The notes: generated by a model from the letters alone, not told the origin. Shown: positions 1 through 13,150, counted from the stretch's first letter. The stretch is DNA of 64,000 bases from Sweltsa coloradensis (GCA_024449915.1 JAMZAV010000440.1:248001-312000), one strand, 5' to 3'. A program made the numbers and translations.

Positions 1-17
1 ATACTTTTATCTTGTAG

Positions 18-211
18 ATATACTGGACGGATGCCGGGCGCAACAGCATAGAGGTAGCCGAATTGGATGGTCGTCATCGGAAGGTACTGGTGTGGTCGGA
101 CCTAGGGTCGCCACGAGCCATCACGCTACACTACCATCTCGGGCTGATGTACTGGTCTAGCTGGGGCAAGGAGCCTCGCATCGAACAAGCAGACATGGAC
201 GGACAGAACAG
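18..211 (+). CDS. LRP4: LRP4 exon a (propeller blades)
   Basis: First exon in the window, after a TTGTAG acceptor; donor GTAGGC at 212. It reads in frame from ATA at 18 and begins IYWTDAGRN, a YWTD blade, with a second blade MYWSSWGK. It ends in phase 2 (AG|G). Confidence 0.93.
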
Positions 212-3200
212 GTAGGCCTAAATGCTCAGCGATTAGAAAAACAAGAAGTATAAGTTTGTCAATGTTGATATGATGATACATTTTGCTGCTTAATGTCTCA
301 AATAATGCACTAAGGCTATCAGTGGCGTAGCAACATTTCCTGCCCCCCCCCCCCCGCGACTTGCGCGGAATAGCTGGGGTCTGGGGCAAAGCCCCAGCCG
401 CCGGAGGCATTTACACCGTAGGTGAAAAATTTTTGGGCCCTACATTATGTTTGATGGCCTAAAACGCGATTTCGATGACATCCCTAATACATTTATTTAC
501 TAAAACCATTATGTTATATTAATAATATCAACACCAATAATGATAAATGAAAACACCCCAGAAAATACACATTTTTAAACTTGCATACATTTACGTACAC
601 ACACCAATCAACAAATCTAACGACAAAAACAACAGTGGATGGATTACTTGCATCACTTTTAAATAATAATATAAAAATAATCACTTACCTACTTATGATA
701 AAACTGACTATGTTGATTAAAATGGGTGTGAAGTCATAGGATCACTTGAAGTGTGAATGATATGTCAATGAACTAATAATTGCATGCCATCATCGAAACA
801 TCCCTCTGTCAGACAACAGAAGGGTTGTCATGATTTATTAGTGTAATGGACCGCATTATATACTGTGTGAAATGAGATTTCTCTGAAAAGGCATTTTGTA
901 AATATCCCCGTTCAAAAGAATCTGGAATTGGAATCTTACTAATACGACCCAGTTCTTTATAAAATTTAAAAAAAAGATTGACAGAACTGACAGTAGTCAT
1001 GTCACAGATGATTGGCCATGTTCAACTCGGGTGATTTGACAAAATTGTGCAAATTGTTTAGAGGTGTGCATTTTTTAAGTTAATATGTGTAAAATTGGTT
1101 ATCACGGTTCATTCTTCTCTTTTGTCAACTTGAACTAATGCGTATATATATTTTTTTTTACAAAAGATGTAATTTTGGGGGTAAGTTCTGCGAGAGATTT
1201 TTTACTTCAAAATTCATTTCGAAAGATGAAGGGGCCCTCTGTAGCCTGACAGGGGGCCCCTGTCAGGCCAGGGCCCCCCCGCAGTCGCGGGGGCTGCGGG
1301 CGGTAGCTACGCCACTGAAGGCTATTCGTTACGATGAGTGGCGATAGGTAACGGTAAGAAATAATTACAAAAAATCCATGCCTCATATGGGATTCAAACC
1401 CACATCCTCGTCAAATGATACACTTTCGACCACCGTCCTAACCGTATGTGCCACCGCGGGCGGTTTGATAAATAAGCCTATATAACAAGCGCAGAGCTAA
1501 AAAAATCATCCGAATTATCAAATATGCAATTATAAATTAAACTAATAATCTGTGGACTTATACAGTCGGGCACTTGCTGGTCTTCGCTGTATAGAACATA
1601 GGAAAGAGGTTAACATCCGTCATAAAAGATGATTTAATAGAGTAAAGCCTTGCTTGTGTTCCTAGAGAAAATTAAGTAATGTAGAAAAGTGTGAACATTC
1701 AAATTTGTGATACCTCTTAAAGGTTTTAAATAATCAACATTAAATGACTAGACATAGGATTGTTCAGGAAATCTGTGAAATTCTAAACAAAAAAAGTAAC
1801 CAGATGTTTTATATCACATCAGATTGATTCCAATCTATAATACAAGTTTTATACTGTACTGGGAAAGAAACAAATCATAATTGCTAATAAAATATGATTA
1901 AGCATGCAAAGGAGAGAACTATTTCCTTGCAGGCAGGCTGCACAAGCCAAAACTTTGATCCACTAAACATCATGTCCAATATGCTCACTTCTCAAAGAAT
2001 CAAGCATATTGCATTAATGCCGCAAAGTATTAAAACAATCAAAATTTGCAGGATTGTTTTGATATCTGAAAACCTTGGGTGTCCGAATGGCCTGGCAATC
2101 GACCGGCCCGCCAGCCGTCTGTATTGGAACGACGGGGAACGCAAGATCATCGAGAGTTGTTCCCTCAATGGCCAGGATCGTAGGGTGGTGCTCTCCCAAG
2201 TGCCCCACCCTTACGGCCTCGTCATAGTAGGATCGCACATGTACTGGACCGACTGGTCAACCGAAGCCCTCCATCGGGCGGACAAGATCAACGGCTCGGA
2301 CAATATCATCGTAAGGGGTCACTTGGAGAAACTAATGGACGTCAGATCTATCCAGGTAAATGCACGTTTCGCCCAATAGGAATAATACAGCTTATGTTTT
2401 TGAAATTATTATCCACTGCCAATTGAAATTATTTCACTTTCAGTTATGCATGTGGCAAAACTTTATTTGATAAAAAACATGGTTTTGTCTGTGTGTATTC
2501 TCTCCCCACCAAATGCAGGCGGAAAACATCTTCGAGAACGCGTGTGTCCACCGAAACGGAGGCTGTTCGCACCTGTGCCTCCGCAACCCGCTTGGCTACT
2601 CGTGCGCATGTCCCACCGGAATCAAGATCAACGATGATAACAGGACTTGTAACGCCTTGCCCTCGACCTATCTCTTGCTGGCGACGAGGAACACGCTTGC
2701 TAGGCTGTCGCTGGATACACCGGAGATGTGGGATGTTACTCTACCCATCCCCGACGTGCATAACGCGATTGCTGTTGACTTTCATTGGAACAAGCAACGC
2801 ATTTACTACACCGACGTACATCTCGATGTTATTAGGTAAACACAATGCATTTCGTAACTATTGACGCAAGATGAATGCATTCCTTTTCTTTAGGCCCCGA
2901 CATACCATGAAACAGTGAGTTCCGTGAAAGATGAGAATGAAAACCAACTAAAAAACCCTATATGCCCAAAGATGCGGAATTCCGACTCCCGTCCCTTGAA
3001 TCATAATGTATATCTAACATGGGCAGAGCGTAATCCTCTACAACAGCCCTTAAACAAGCTTAATGTTAATCTTGTGAAGGCAGTTAAGAGCAGTAAAAAT
3101 AAATATTGTACCTTAAGAAATTTAATTACAGCACTTAAACATACAGTAGCAAGAAAACTACTAAATGGTAGTACTTGTTTTCAAGACAGTTCGCTTCCAC

Positions 3201-6200
3201 ACAATAAAACCATGTAAATATATTATATTAAATATAGTACATCGTTCTTATGCTAACTTCAAATAAATTTGAAATGTGACATCAGATACTTTTATTTGAT
3301 GGCAGCTAATTGTTTGTTTCCTATGTCAAACTTTACGATCCCTGCTTACACTTGCACAACCGAGTCGTATGGTCACTAACGCATAGAGTTGTCTGTTTAG
3401 AAGTGTGGACATGAACAACATCACCAGTACGAAAGCGATTATCTCCACTAACCTAACAACACCGGACGGGCTGGCTGTGGATTGGATCGCAGATAACCTC
3501 TACTGGACAGACGCAGGGCGCAAGGTTCTCGAGGTTGCAAAGATCGATGGGACTTCTCGGAAGATTATTATACGTGATTATTTAGACGAACCGAGAGCTC
3601 TGGCAATCTTTCCCAAGCGAGGGTGAGCAGAACAACATTATTGAAACTAGTTTGCATATATACGACTCAATGAAAAAAATTTCGGCCTTAGTGAAACTTT
3701 TTAAAAAATAAATAAATAATAAATTAATAAATTCCACTTATTCACAAAATTCTGGTCAAATATGTCATCAAACTTCTCCCTCAAGTTAATTTTTTTGTTT
3801 ATTTTTCCAAACTTAGAAACGTTCTCCTTTATTATAACAATCCAAAGAAGTAAGGTAAAAAAATTGGAAAGTTTCAGCAAAGAGTGTTTCCTTTCTGGTA
3901 AAAGATTTACAATTTGTGAAAAATGTTCAATAAAATGGGAGGAAACCATCACTATTCTAAAAGGAGATATTATACTAAAGGCCACATTTATCAATCAAGC
4001 TTTGGTATTCCACATCTTTGGAATCTTGAGAATTAAATACAAAGAATGATGCAAAGTATTGTACACAGGCAAGACAACTGAAGAATTGAACTTTGTGAAA
4101 AAGTTGGACAATTTTGAAACATTAAAACTAAATTTACAAAGTGATCTTAAAACAAAAACACAACAAACCCAAACAAACTACTTTCAATGGACCCAGCATG
4201 TCACTTGATGTATTTGAAATCTTGTTAAGTCAAGTAGAAATGCTTCATAGTTTGTGAAGGGATACATAAAAATGTTGGATTGTGTTTTACATATTGTACA
4301 ACCTTTGAAAGAGAGGATGGACTTCAAACTTCAAATTGTTACGTTAAACCCTCTCCCTTGTATAGCGCACAATGCACGGCAACACATTACTTTACTACGC
4401 TTTAGTACACTATGCAAGGTAGAGAGTTAAGTAATGCCATTTAAAAAAGACGGTCCCTACATTTTTTGGAATATGTTTATTATTATGCATACGAGTGTTT
4501 AAAAACATGTAACGTTTGTTTAGATATCTCTACTGGACTAACTGGGGAACCCTTCCGAAGATAGAACGTTCCTACCTAGACGGTACATCGCGCCGGGTGA
4601 TAGTAGGTACGGAACTTGGTTTTCCAAATGGATTAGCCCTGGACTTCGAGGCAAAGCGTCTGTACTGGGCGGATGCGCTGAAGGATCTGATTGAAACGTC
4701 AGACTTGAGTGGTAAAGGGCGTGTAAAGCTTGTGGTCGACAAACATCCCTTTGGATTAACTCAAGTAAGTCACATTGGTTATCTTGGTACATCTTGCCTT
4801 TTGTATTTATTTATTTTCATAATTTCTTTAACTGCAATCTGTGGCCAAGGCAGTTTCTGATTCTCAAACAATATTATAACCGCATTGATATGAAACATTT
4901 ATAATCATTACTGTCCGATATGGTAACACTAGGATCTTAAAACAGTTATTGAAAATATGGAAGATTACAAAAAGTGTCAAAATCATTGATAACAAATAAC
5001 AATAGCCTAAATAACTTTATAAGGTGCATCAAAAACTATTTTATGGCAAAAATTACGATGACATTTCCCTTTCTAGTTAATGTTGAAAAAGAACTCTGTT
5101 GAAAGAAGCACTGTTCAATTCCATCATCCTTCACCTTATTATAAATCATTATTCAATATATAATTATTATTCCCGACAAAGATTAAAATGTTATGTTATT
5201 AATTACTATTGTCATGTTAATTCATTCAGTTTGGGGACTACATCTATTGGACGGACTGGTACAAGAAGTGCGTGGAGCGAGCGGATAAGACAACGGGGCA
5301 CAACCACGTCACGATACGGACAGACTTGGACGGAGTAATGGAGATCCGAACGGTTGCCGAGGAACGGCAGACCGGCTGGAGCCCATGTGCCGTCGACAAC
5401 GGAGGCTGTACACATCTGTGTCTGTTTCGACCCAAGAGTTATGTCTGCGCTTGCCCTGATGAGCCTGATGGTACTCCTTGCTCCACAGGTATGTTGATTG
5501 CACTTGCACCGGTTAGTTAACGACAATGCTTGCTCAATGGGTACGCCCTAGTTAAAAACTTTTCAGAATAAATTCTAAACCGAACCTTGCCAGCAGGAAT
5601 TGATTCGGATTAGATTTTTATACCCTTCAATATATATTTAATATTCTTATTTGCACTTTGAAATGGGAAACATTTTTTTTATGCTAACATAAGTTAGGCA
5701 TACATAATTGTTTACTTCATATGTTCAAAACTTCTTGCTAAGACTTTATTGTAAAGATAAAACACCGTTATTAGAAATACGATCTGAACACGACAGACGT
5801 AAGGATATTAACGCAACGATCTTCTGTTTCAGAACCAAGTGAGGTGGTTCCTATTAGGCCAAGTGACGAAGAGTACGAAGATGACGATGACTATGTCGTC
5901 AATCCGATTGATCGGGGAATGAATCTCAATCCTGACTTGATGGATAGTCCACCAAATGAGATAGGTTCTTACATGGTTATTATACTCATGCTAGTGCTGA
6001 GTATAATCATAGTTGGTGAGTATGTAGTTTTACTTTTTTAGTTGTATTGTTTACAGAATCACATTTTAAAAAATATTAACGATTCTAGAACTTACTCGGA
6101 TTTTTCCAACAAGTCCTAGCCCCAAATGTTAGAAATGTAATTTAAGTTAAACGTTAAATAATGATAGTTTACCAAAATAATGATTATGGAATTAAATAAA

Positions 6201-7798
6201 ATGAGCCTTAGAGCGTGTTCTAGAAAATACATTCTTTATGGAAGTGAATATAGTTATATATATGAAAAAAAATTAAGTTTACATAAAAACACGTCCAATA
6301 AAATGCAGACGATTTGAAAAGTTGAGTCATGAAATGTGTGCAGAACACAAAACTTTGTAGTTGAACACAGAGATTAGTTGGTTAAAAATTCCAAGAGGTA
6401 AAATCCTGAACCAAGTACTAGAACTAAAAGCTGAACTATCTTTATTCTTTGAAACAGAGAAACCAGAGTTCTCAAACGTACTTAAAAATACGGTGTGGTG
6501 TGCTGAGTTGTCATATCTCGCCGATATTTTTAATAAGCTCAATGCCTTGAACACAAGTATGTAGGGCCAAAACAAAAATTTGATATCAGCAACTGACAAA
6601 ATGAATAGTTCTTCCAAAAACTAGTGTTGCAAACATTGGCAAGAAAGAAAGCCGATATGCCAATTTTTCCAGCTGCAACGAATGCCGCAAGTAGGCCTAA
6701 GTTGGAAAACAAAACCTAAAGATCAGTTCAAGAAATATAATTCAACTCCTTGACCTGTCTTCAGGAGGGTTTGAAGAGATACTTTTTTCTATTAGCTAAT
6801 TAAATATTATTTCGTTGAAATGTGGGTAGGCCTACACCCACGTAGGTGTGTCGAGTACAGGAACGTACTCAGTCACGTGTGTCACAGCGGGAAAAAGATT
6901 GAGAACCGCTGTACTAAAGCGACATTCCATTTACTGCTCATTCATGCTACCCTCTAAAAGAATTAAATTTTGGTGATAGCACTAAGCCAGTATGTTGATA
7001 AATAAGTACAGAAAGCATGAAACTGAAATGTCTAGATTCTGAAAGATACACTGGACCTTTGTAAAAAAGGATAAAGTTGCCTTGACAAAGTATTTTGCTT
7101 TACATTATCTAGTTCAGCAATTGAATTAAAACCAATATTATCTACTATACCAATGTGTTTGTGGGTTTAGGTACGGTAGCGTTGGTAGTAGTGATGACGA
7201 TGCATCGAAGGAAGCGCCAAAAGAAGTATTTGTACGCAACACGAATGAGTGTCCTGACCTTCTCCAATCCCAACTACAATGCGTCTACTTCTGACGTGGG
7301 CGCTAATGGGGCTCCCACCGATAAGAGACCTTTCTTGTGGAAACGACTCAAGTATGATAAAGCCCAGGTAAGTTGTCCTATACTCATCGTGTGGACTAAT
7401 TTCATGTAATTAATTTATTAATGCACAATATATTTGCTTTTATGGCAGAAAGTCCAAATTGATTTTACTATTAATGCAGTCCAGCAGGTTATACTTCAGT
7501 GTCGAATGCTGGTTAACTATTATTCGTATGCCGATGGGGTCAATTTGGTTTGTTTGGATTTACTAAAGACACCCACTGAAAAATGAAAATGTATTTCTCT
7601 ACGTTGCAGGACCGAGTGTACAACGTGAGCAACGAGCGAGCTACGAGCTCCAGCCCCGAGGTGGTCTCTCTGATCCCGGCCACGGCCAACGCATCAACCA
7701 ACCCCTCAACCCCCGGCGACTCTCGCACCCCGGAGCGAGTCGTCACTCCCCCTCCCACTCCGCCCGAACTAGATTCGGTCAGTCTTAAGGCTGGATGA
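18..7798 (+). CDS. LRP4: LRP4-type LDL receptor-related protein, 3' part (9 exons)
   Basis: Single-pass receptor; in vertebrates LRP4 binds agrin and Wnt modulators and acts at the neuromuscular junction. Joined exons 18-211, 2052-2355, 2519-2835, 3401-3622, 4524-4764, 5230-5488, 5833-6015, 7171-7367 and 7610-7798 keep one frame through 2106 nt (701 residues plus TGA); every intron is GT..AG. Domains by residue of this part: propeller blades with YWTD-type repeats (1-166), EGF with NGGCSHLC (about 173-210), a second propeller (about 211-495), EGF with NGGCTHLC (about 498-512), an acidic juxtamembrane stretch (DEEYEDDDDY), a transmembrane helix (about 559-583), a basic stop-transfer (HRRKRQKK) and a tail with NPNY (606-609). 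EGF and tail wording (CACPDEPD, FSNPNY) points to LRP4 rather than LRP5/6, which carry PPPSP tail motifs. The 5' part lies upstream of the window. The C-terminus lacks the ESQV-type PDZ ligand of vertebrate LRP4. Confidence 0.94.
265..1470 (-). repeat. tRNA-derived SINE copy, split by a hAT element
   Basis: Read on the minus strand, 1470-1380 carries a pol III A-box-like stretch (GTGGCACATACGGTTAGG) and a B-box (GGGTTTGAATCCC). The same body recurs at 12945-13150, including the block TAATGCACTAAGGCTAT. In this copy that block is interrupted at 319/1326 by the hAT insertion 320-1317. Outer limits are approximate. Confidence 0.75.
320..1317. mobile_element. hAT-type nonautonomous element in LRP4 intron
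   Basis: Inverted ends CAGTGGCGTAGC / GCTACGCCACTG with a perfect 8-bp target duplication AAGGCTAT (312-319 and 1318-1325). CAGTGGCGTAG is a typical hAT terminus. No transposase reading frame; the interior is AT-rich with GC-rich palindromes near both ends (poly-C at 337-354, GGGGCCC clusters at 1230-1290). Confidence 0.9.
2052..2355 (+). CDS. LRP4: LRP4 exon b (propeller blades)
   Basis: Acceptor TTTGCAG at 2045-2051 and donor GTAAAT at 2356. Its first base completes the split codon of the previous exon. It codes blades with LYWNDGERK and MYWTDWSTE and ends in phase 0. Confidence 0.94.
2519..2835 (+). CDS. LRP4: LRP4 exon c (EGF module and start of last propeller)
   Basis: Acceptor AATGCAG and donor GTAAAC. 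It codes a six-cysteine EGF module (ENACVHRNGGCSHLC ... CACPTG ... C), followed by the first strand of the next propeller ending in YYTDVHLDVIR. It ends in phase 2. Confidence 0.95.
3401..3622 (+). CDS. LRP4: LRP4 exon d (propeller)
   Basis: Acceptor CTGTTTAG and donor GTGAGC at 3623. It codes TPDGLAVDWIADNLYWTD and DEPRALAIFPKRG, classic propeller blade signatures. It ends in phase 2. Confidence 0.95.
4524..4764 (+). CDS. LRP4: LRP4 exon e (propeller)
   Basis: Acceptor TTGTTTAG and donor GTAAGT. It codes YLYWTNWG, FPNGLALDFEAKRLYWAD and HPFGLTQ blades. It ends in phase 0. Confidence 0.95.
5230..5488 (+). CDS. LRP4: LRP4 exon f (last blade and EGF module)
   Basis: Acceptor CATTCAG and donor GTATGT. 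It closes the propeller (YIYWTDWYKK) and adds an EGF module CAVDNGGCTHLC with CACPDEPDGTPC, very close to the same module in vertebrate LRP4. It ends in phase 1. Confidence 0.95.
5833..6015 (+). CDS. LRP4: LRP4 exon g (juxtamembrane and first half of TM helix)
   Basis: Acceptor TGTTTCAG and donor GTGAGT at 6016. It carries an acidic juxtamembrane segment and then MVIILMLVLSIIIV, the outer half of the membrane helix. It ends in phase 1. Confidence 0.92.
6877..6913. repeat. relic of a hAT terminus
   Basis: GTGTGTCACAGCGGG followed by ATTGAGAACCGCTG resembles the widespread hAT end that reads GGTTGAGAACCGCTG. No partner end or target duplication was found. Confidence 0.45.
7171..7367 (+). CDS. 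LRP4: LRP4 exon h (rest of TM helix and NPNY tail)
   Basis: Acceptor GGGTTTAG and donor GTAAGT. It completes the helix (TVALVVVMTM), then a basic stop-transfer and the endocytosis-type motif FSNPNY, aligned with YSNPSY of vertebrate LRP4, then WKRLKYDKAQ. It ends in phase 0. Confidence 0.93.
7610..7798 (+). CDS. LRP4: LRP4 last coding exon
   Basis: Acceptor ACGTTGCAG. It codes DRVYNVSNER ... EVVSLIP and then a Ser/Thr/Pro-rich end (TPPPTPPELD), with stop TGA at 7796-7798. The low-complexity C-terminus has no PDZ-type ending. Confidence 0.92.
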   Translation, partial: DRVYNVSNERATSSSPEVVSLIPATANASTNPSTPGDSRTPERVVTPPPTPPELDSVSLKAG

Positions 7799-10700
7799 AC
7801 GGTAACCAGAAGACAACTGCAGCATAGGTTAGCCATATACCTAAATGTTTGTATCATTGTATTACAGTGTGTATAACTTGATGGAAGGCAATGATTGTAA
7901 CAAATGGGATTTTTAGAAACGCAGAAATGGCGTTTTTAAGACCTGGCTATGCACGAGAATCACGAAATGCAGGCCTAGATTATTGTTGAAAACTATTTTT
8001 AAAGTTGTTGAAGAAGTATTATTTATTTAAGTATAACACAAAATTTCTTAAATCAATTGGAACATAACTGATTAATATTTTTGGAAGTCATTTTGAAAAC
8101 TAAATAATTTTGGTTTCATTCCACTAATTGTCGAATTATTTCCAATGATCCTACAAAGCTTTTAGTGCTATAGCCAATTTAAGACATTCACAAAATTACC
8201 AAAAAACAAAATTACAGGTAAACAATCATTTGGAATATTAGTATATTTTCACAAAAAAATCATTTGGAAGATAAGGCATACAACCCTTTGGTATTGCTTG
8301 TCGCACATACCGTGTTAAGGAATCTCCAAGGTTAATGCCCAGGAACATGAAATTTGTAAATTGTTACAGCAATTAAAAACATTGAGAGGTTCAATGAAGC
8401 TTATATCTTACGTAAAAATGTTATTTTAGAATTGAATTTTTGTTGGTAACTTAAAGAGTATATATATCAAAATGAGTTATGAAGCCAAAGTAATGAATTC
8501 TGGCTGTATGTTTTGAAAACGAAAAGGGGCCTAAGAGCACTGTTGTGGAAGGCTTACACTAATTCACAGCAAGTAAAGAAGAAGAAGAAAGGGAAGACGA
8601 AAACGTATTGTTTTGATCCAAACTAGATGTAGTAGTAATAGATGTAGAACTCATTGAATGTTTTATGCACTCATTCAGATCTTAGTATTACAAAGCCCAA
8701 TTTACAGCAAATATAATGAACGGAATATGTATGATAATATGTAAACATATTAAGCCAGAATGAAGTTCAATTGATTATTTAAGACATATAAAATGTTGTG
8801 AAATTTTTAACTATTGCAGAATTCTCGGTATATGTTGACATAATACAAGCTTAGTGTGATTACATTTATTATATACAAATATTATTACAAAATGTGCAGC
8901 ATGCTACATGGCAATATAATTCTAAAGTATATGTAGGCGTGTATTCAACTACGCCTCATTGCATTATAGTAAGTATTTCTTTACAGAGTTTATGCAAATA
9001 TGTGTAGGTGAACAAATAATTGAATTATATTATAGTACAAGTATTTGTTTAAAATAATTCAGGTAGGGCCTATTCAGGTATTCTTTTACTACCATATTTA
9101 CTCGGAGAATGAACACGTTTCCCGAAATTTCAACGAAACAAAGAATCCCTCAAGTAATCGGATAATGTTAGCTTTACAGTTTACAGTACATGAGTTCCTT
9201 CATGGTCTGTTTCAGTCACAAACAAATCATCACAGAATAGAAAGTCTCCGTCAGCTGAGCAAGGGAAAGGGGGCAACGGAATTGATAAAATCGTAATGCA
9301 CAACTGCAATATACATACATATTACAAAGGATTTCTGTCACAACGTTGATTTTGCATTTAAAAGTTATCATCCTTTAAAATTAAAATCGATAAGTTATCA
9401 CCGAAATGACATCATGGATCGACATAATTCGACGGAAATTCATTGAAACCATTTCATTATATAAGAACACGTAGAGAAAGGATAGCCAGTAATATCGGTA
9501 GCAATCAAAGTGATTCCGACCCTAGTATGATCACCGCTAAACATGCGATATAATCGAAAGTGCCCAATATGAGCACAGGAGGAAAGACAAGAGGTACAAT
9601 TTGAGGCTGGGCACAAAACATAGCTAGGGACAATGACCAGATCTACCCTAGACTTAAAAATGCATTGCTATGAAAATTAATCTCTCAACTCAAAAGTACA
9701 AATACTAATTACACTACGTCCATTAGCTGTGCTCAAACAAACATAGCAAATAGGTGTAGGGTAGGTCAAGGACTAGTGTAGAGTAAATAAAGTAGATGGC
9801 AAAATATGGAATGAAACTGTTTGTTTATGCCCATGAAAGGCCTAAGCAAGTAAGCCTTGAGGCCAGTTGAACTGCCTAAAATGTTTGCATTTAAACAAGA
9901 AACATTCATTTCAACCTTATGCATAAAATGAGCAGATACAAATAACAATATTACTCTTACTAACGGGAAATGGAGGGAAACAATTATGCGTCAGTGTTTG
10001 TTTTCTAGGGTAAATATGGTATTCAAAAGTCCAAGCAAAAATGCACTTATCTCAGTACTGAATACGTGGCATTTTGCAAATTCAGTGTTCCTGTTAGGGT
10101 GGTGATTATTTCTAATATAAACAGTAATTAATTAAAAAGTTAATCAAATGTTTCAGCAACATATCTACAACTAATAGGCCTAGTGTGAAACTCTTAATAT
10201 TATTACTTTTGGTGCAATACCCTAAATGTCAGTATTAATAATTGTATAAATGTGATAAAAACTAAAAGTTAAAAAAACTCATTAGGTTAGTGGGTGATCG
10301 GAATCGTACAGTCAGTGGCCGGATTGCCTCGTCTCTCCACTGCTTGTGTGATCCATTAACTAAATCAAACATTGCTCATTGTTTGACAACGAGCCAATAA
10401 CTATGCCCTGCTACAACATTACTATTCCTCTTATGTGCCAAATTTGGTTAAAAATGGTAAATAAGAATTTTTCCAGAAAACTGACCGTGTTCTTCTAGAC
10501 CTATGTACACTTATGGTTTTACTATGATTTATTATGCTCTTACTCAAAACACGACATTGCTAATACATACTAAGTAATAGTAATGGACTATTAAGAGCAA
10601 GTTCATACCTTAAACATAAATTCTAAAAATCTCAACTTCCTACGTATACCGGTTGTACTCAACTCACGTTCGCCGGTGAATCACAAGTAAAACAAACCTA

Positions 10701-12362
10701 CACTGGTGGAATCTCAATTGCGGTAGTAATCTTCGAGAGCTATTCTAAGGGAATGTGTGAAAGTAATGAGACTGAAACGATTAAGAATTTAAGAGTTTAA
10801 AAAAAGATAAATGAGAATGTAAGTATTTTGGTATACCCTGCAATTTACCTAATTAAATGTAAATAATTATACAACATTAAATGTCTCGGGGTAGAAAAAG
10901 TAATTGAAAATCTTTTGAAAGAAACCAGTCAACAACTTCTTCCAATAGAAAACTCCCTTACGTTTGTGATATGTAGTCGGACAATTGCAATACTAAGGTA
11001 GAATTGTGTTGTTTGCATATAGCTACCATACTCGTAATTAAAACAGCATATGTACACAAGGTTGAACCCAAGCAGTCTCAAGGTCAATAGCACCTCGACC
11101 AACACCAAAGTGCAAAGCGTTGTGAAGGTATCGATCAAGGCTATGCACCCATTGTAACTATATATTCTAAAGAAACATGTACATATAATTTTTTATATTG
11201 CTAGCTCATTTAAAGACGAGTAAGTTGTCCTGGTGTCTTTCTTCAGTATTTCTGTCACAAATTCTATCGACGTACGTATAGTTTATGTGCAATATATAAA
11301 TATCTATCATTCTTCCTCAACATGGAAAAGTAGCCATGCAGACAATGTAGCTCAAATCTCAATATTTAAATATAGCAATTACTGCTCACAAGGGCCAGTT
11401 GCAAGACCGGTGGAACGTGCAAGGAACGTTTCGATATTAAGATTCATAATATTAAGATCTTATTCCATTGATTTGATAAAGAGAGTGATCTGGTGATTGT
11501 AATATGTTATTATTTATTTGTATTTCTAGTTACCTAACATGTAACAATGTAAAACTTAGATGTGAAAACTCAATATAAAATATAAATGCAGATGCCAAAA
11601 TTATGAATCTTCATTTTCATAATGAAAAAAACTATAAAAAAACAACAAATTAACAAATATGTATTTTAAATGTTCATTAAAAATAATCTCCTAAAAGCTT
11701 ATTGCAAATTTTCCCAAGCCCAATCCAACGTCCTATCTATGTTATGCAGCACAGTGTACACACACTGTAAGTTGCAATCTTTTTACTACTTTTCCTTTCC
11801 TATGTGAATTAGCATGTTGAAATATAAAGTATTAATTTTATTAAATTAAATAGGCCTACAAACCAGAAACTACAAAATCTGACCAAACCAGGGTCTCCTA
11901 CTTGCTAGGCCAGCCCACAAAACCAGAGGGATTCTAATTTTGATTGCTGGATCGTATTTCTCATCTGAACAAATCAATACACAAAACATTCCATTTACCT
12001 TTAGCTGTAGTATTAGCACAGAAGATAGTGGTATTAGTTAGGCAGCAACTTTGGGTTTCAAAATTAAATGTAGAATGGCATCATTGGACCTGAGAATATC
12101 TGGCATCAATGACACCGACTGGTAAGATCGCTCAAGGGAATGCATTACCACTGATTCATTCATGTATTGAGTATTGGGATATGGTAAAAGAAGGTAATTC
12201 ATTGAACAACAAAAGAGATAATTCACTAATGATAATCAACAATAATTTGTCCAATTGAATTGACATGGGTGAAATTTTTACAATACAGCCTAGTATCGGG
12301 TCATAATAATATCAAAATCAATATCGACCAAGATATAAGAAAATTTTTTGACTACGAAAATG
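7799..12362. other. LRP4 3' UTR and intergenic DNA
   Basis: AT-rich, with no supported reading frame on either strand. The LRP4 3' UTR must begin here. An ATTAAA at 8372 and an AATAAA at 9786 are possible poly(A) signals, neither proven. No element ends with target duplications were found. Confidence 0.5.
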
Positions 12363-12944
12363 TAAGGGTGTGCGACTAGGCTCTATTTCTTCAGCTTTTA
12401 TGTTTAAGCTGGACGTCAAGCTGAGCTTGATTTGAGGCTTGATTTATTTGAGCCGAGTCTTAAAAATCGTGAAAAGCACGTTGTTTCGTTCATAGCACTC
12501 ATTTCATCAACATGCATTCTTAAACATGTGCAATCAATATCATTAAACATCTTGTCAACAACTAAAGATTGGATTGGATATTGCTTAACATCTCATAATT
12601 ATGCAACTTGGCTAATCGAGACGAAGGAAGGGACGTAAGGGGTGATGCGGGGGGACAAGGGGTGGACAGGCCTGTTCTGGTCAGAACCAGCCACAAGCGT
12701 ATGAGGAGGGCAGGGGTTCCCCCACGTCGTGGTCATCTCCGTCTGTGTCATTATCCGTCCGTGTTGTCATTGTCGTCGCCGTCGGGGAGGTAGTAAAAGG
12801 GAAGGGGAAAGTTCCCCGATGACGACCCAGAGCTCGCCATTAGTTTCGGAGAGAAGAACTCCCCTAATCACGAGCCAAACCACGAGAAGGTTGCGAGTTG
12901 GAAAGTGTTTCACAGAAATTTGCCGGAAGAATGCAGCAGTGCAG
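12363..12944. other. unassigned GC-rich insert between AT-rich flanks
   Basis: Begins with AGGGTGTGCGAC, which looks like a decayed TAGGG-type hAT end, and continues into a GC-rich stretch (12600-12930). A possible partner, GGCTCGTACAACAC, lies near 13850, but no target duplication supports the pair. No coding signal. Confidence 0.3.
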
Positions 12945-13150
12945 TGAGAAGTAGATATATGATGATTTCTGTTGCTTTAAGTCTCATATTAATGCACTAA
13001 GGCTATTCAAGACGATGAGTGGGGACAGATGACGAAGAAGTACGATTAGAAAAAAAAAATGCCTAATGCGGGAATCAAACCCACGTCCTCGTACAGCCAC
13101 ACGCTTCGGACCAGTGCCCTAATTGTATGTGCCACTGCGAACGGCTATGT
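12945..13150 (-). repeat. tRNA-derived SINE, second copy
   Basis: On the minus strand it carries an A-box-like region (GCAGTGGCACATACAATTAG) and a B-box (GGGTTTGATTCCC), followed by the body shared with the copy at 265-1470 (CTCATCGTCTTGAATAGCC and TTAGTGCATTAATATGAGAC). Unlike the first copy it is uninterrupted. Confidence 0.75.

Noticed and set aside
2014..2238. Antisense frame over LRP4
   Set aside because: Shadow of the sense exon at 2052-2355, which has splice sites and the YWTD pattern.
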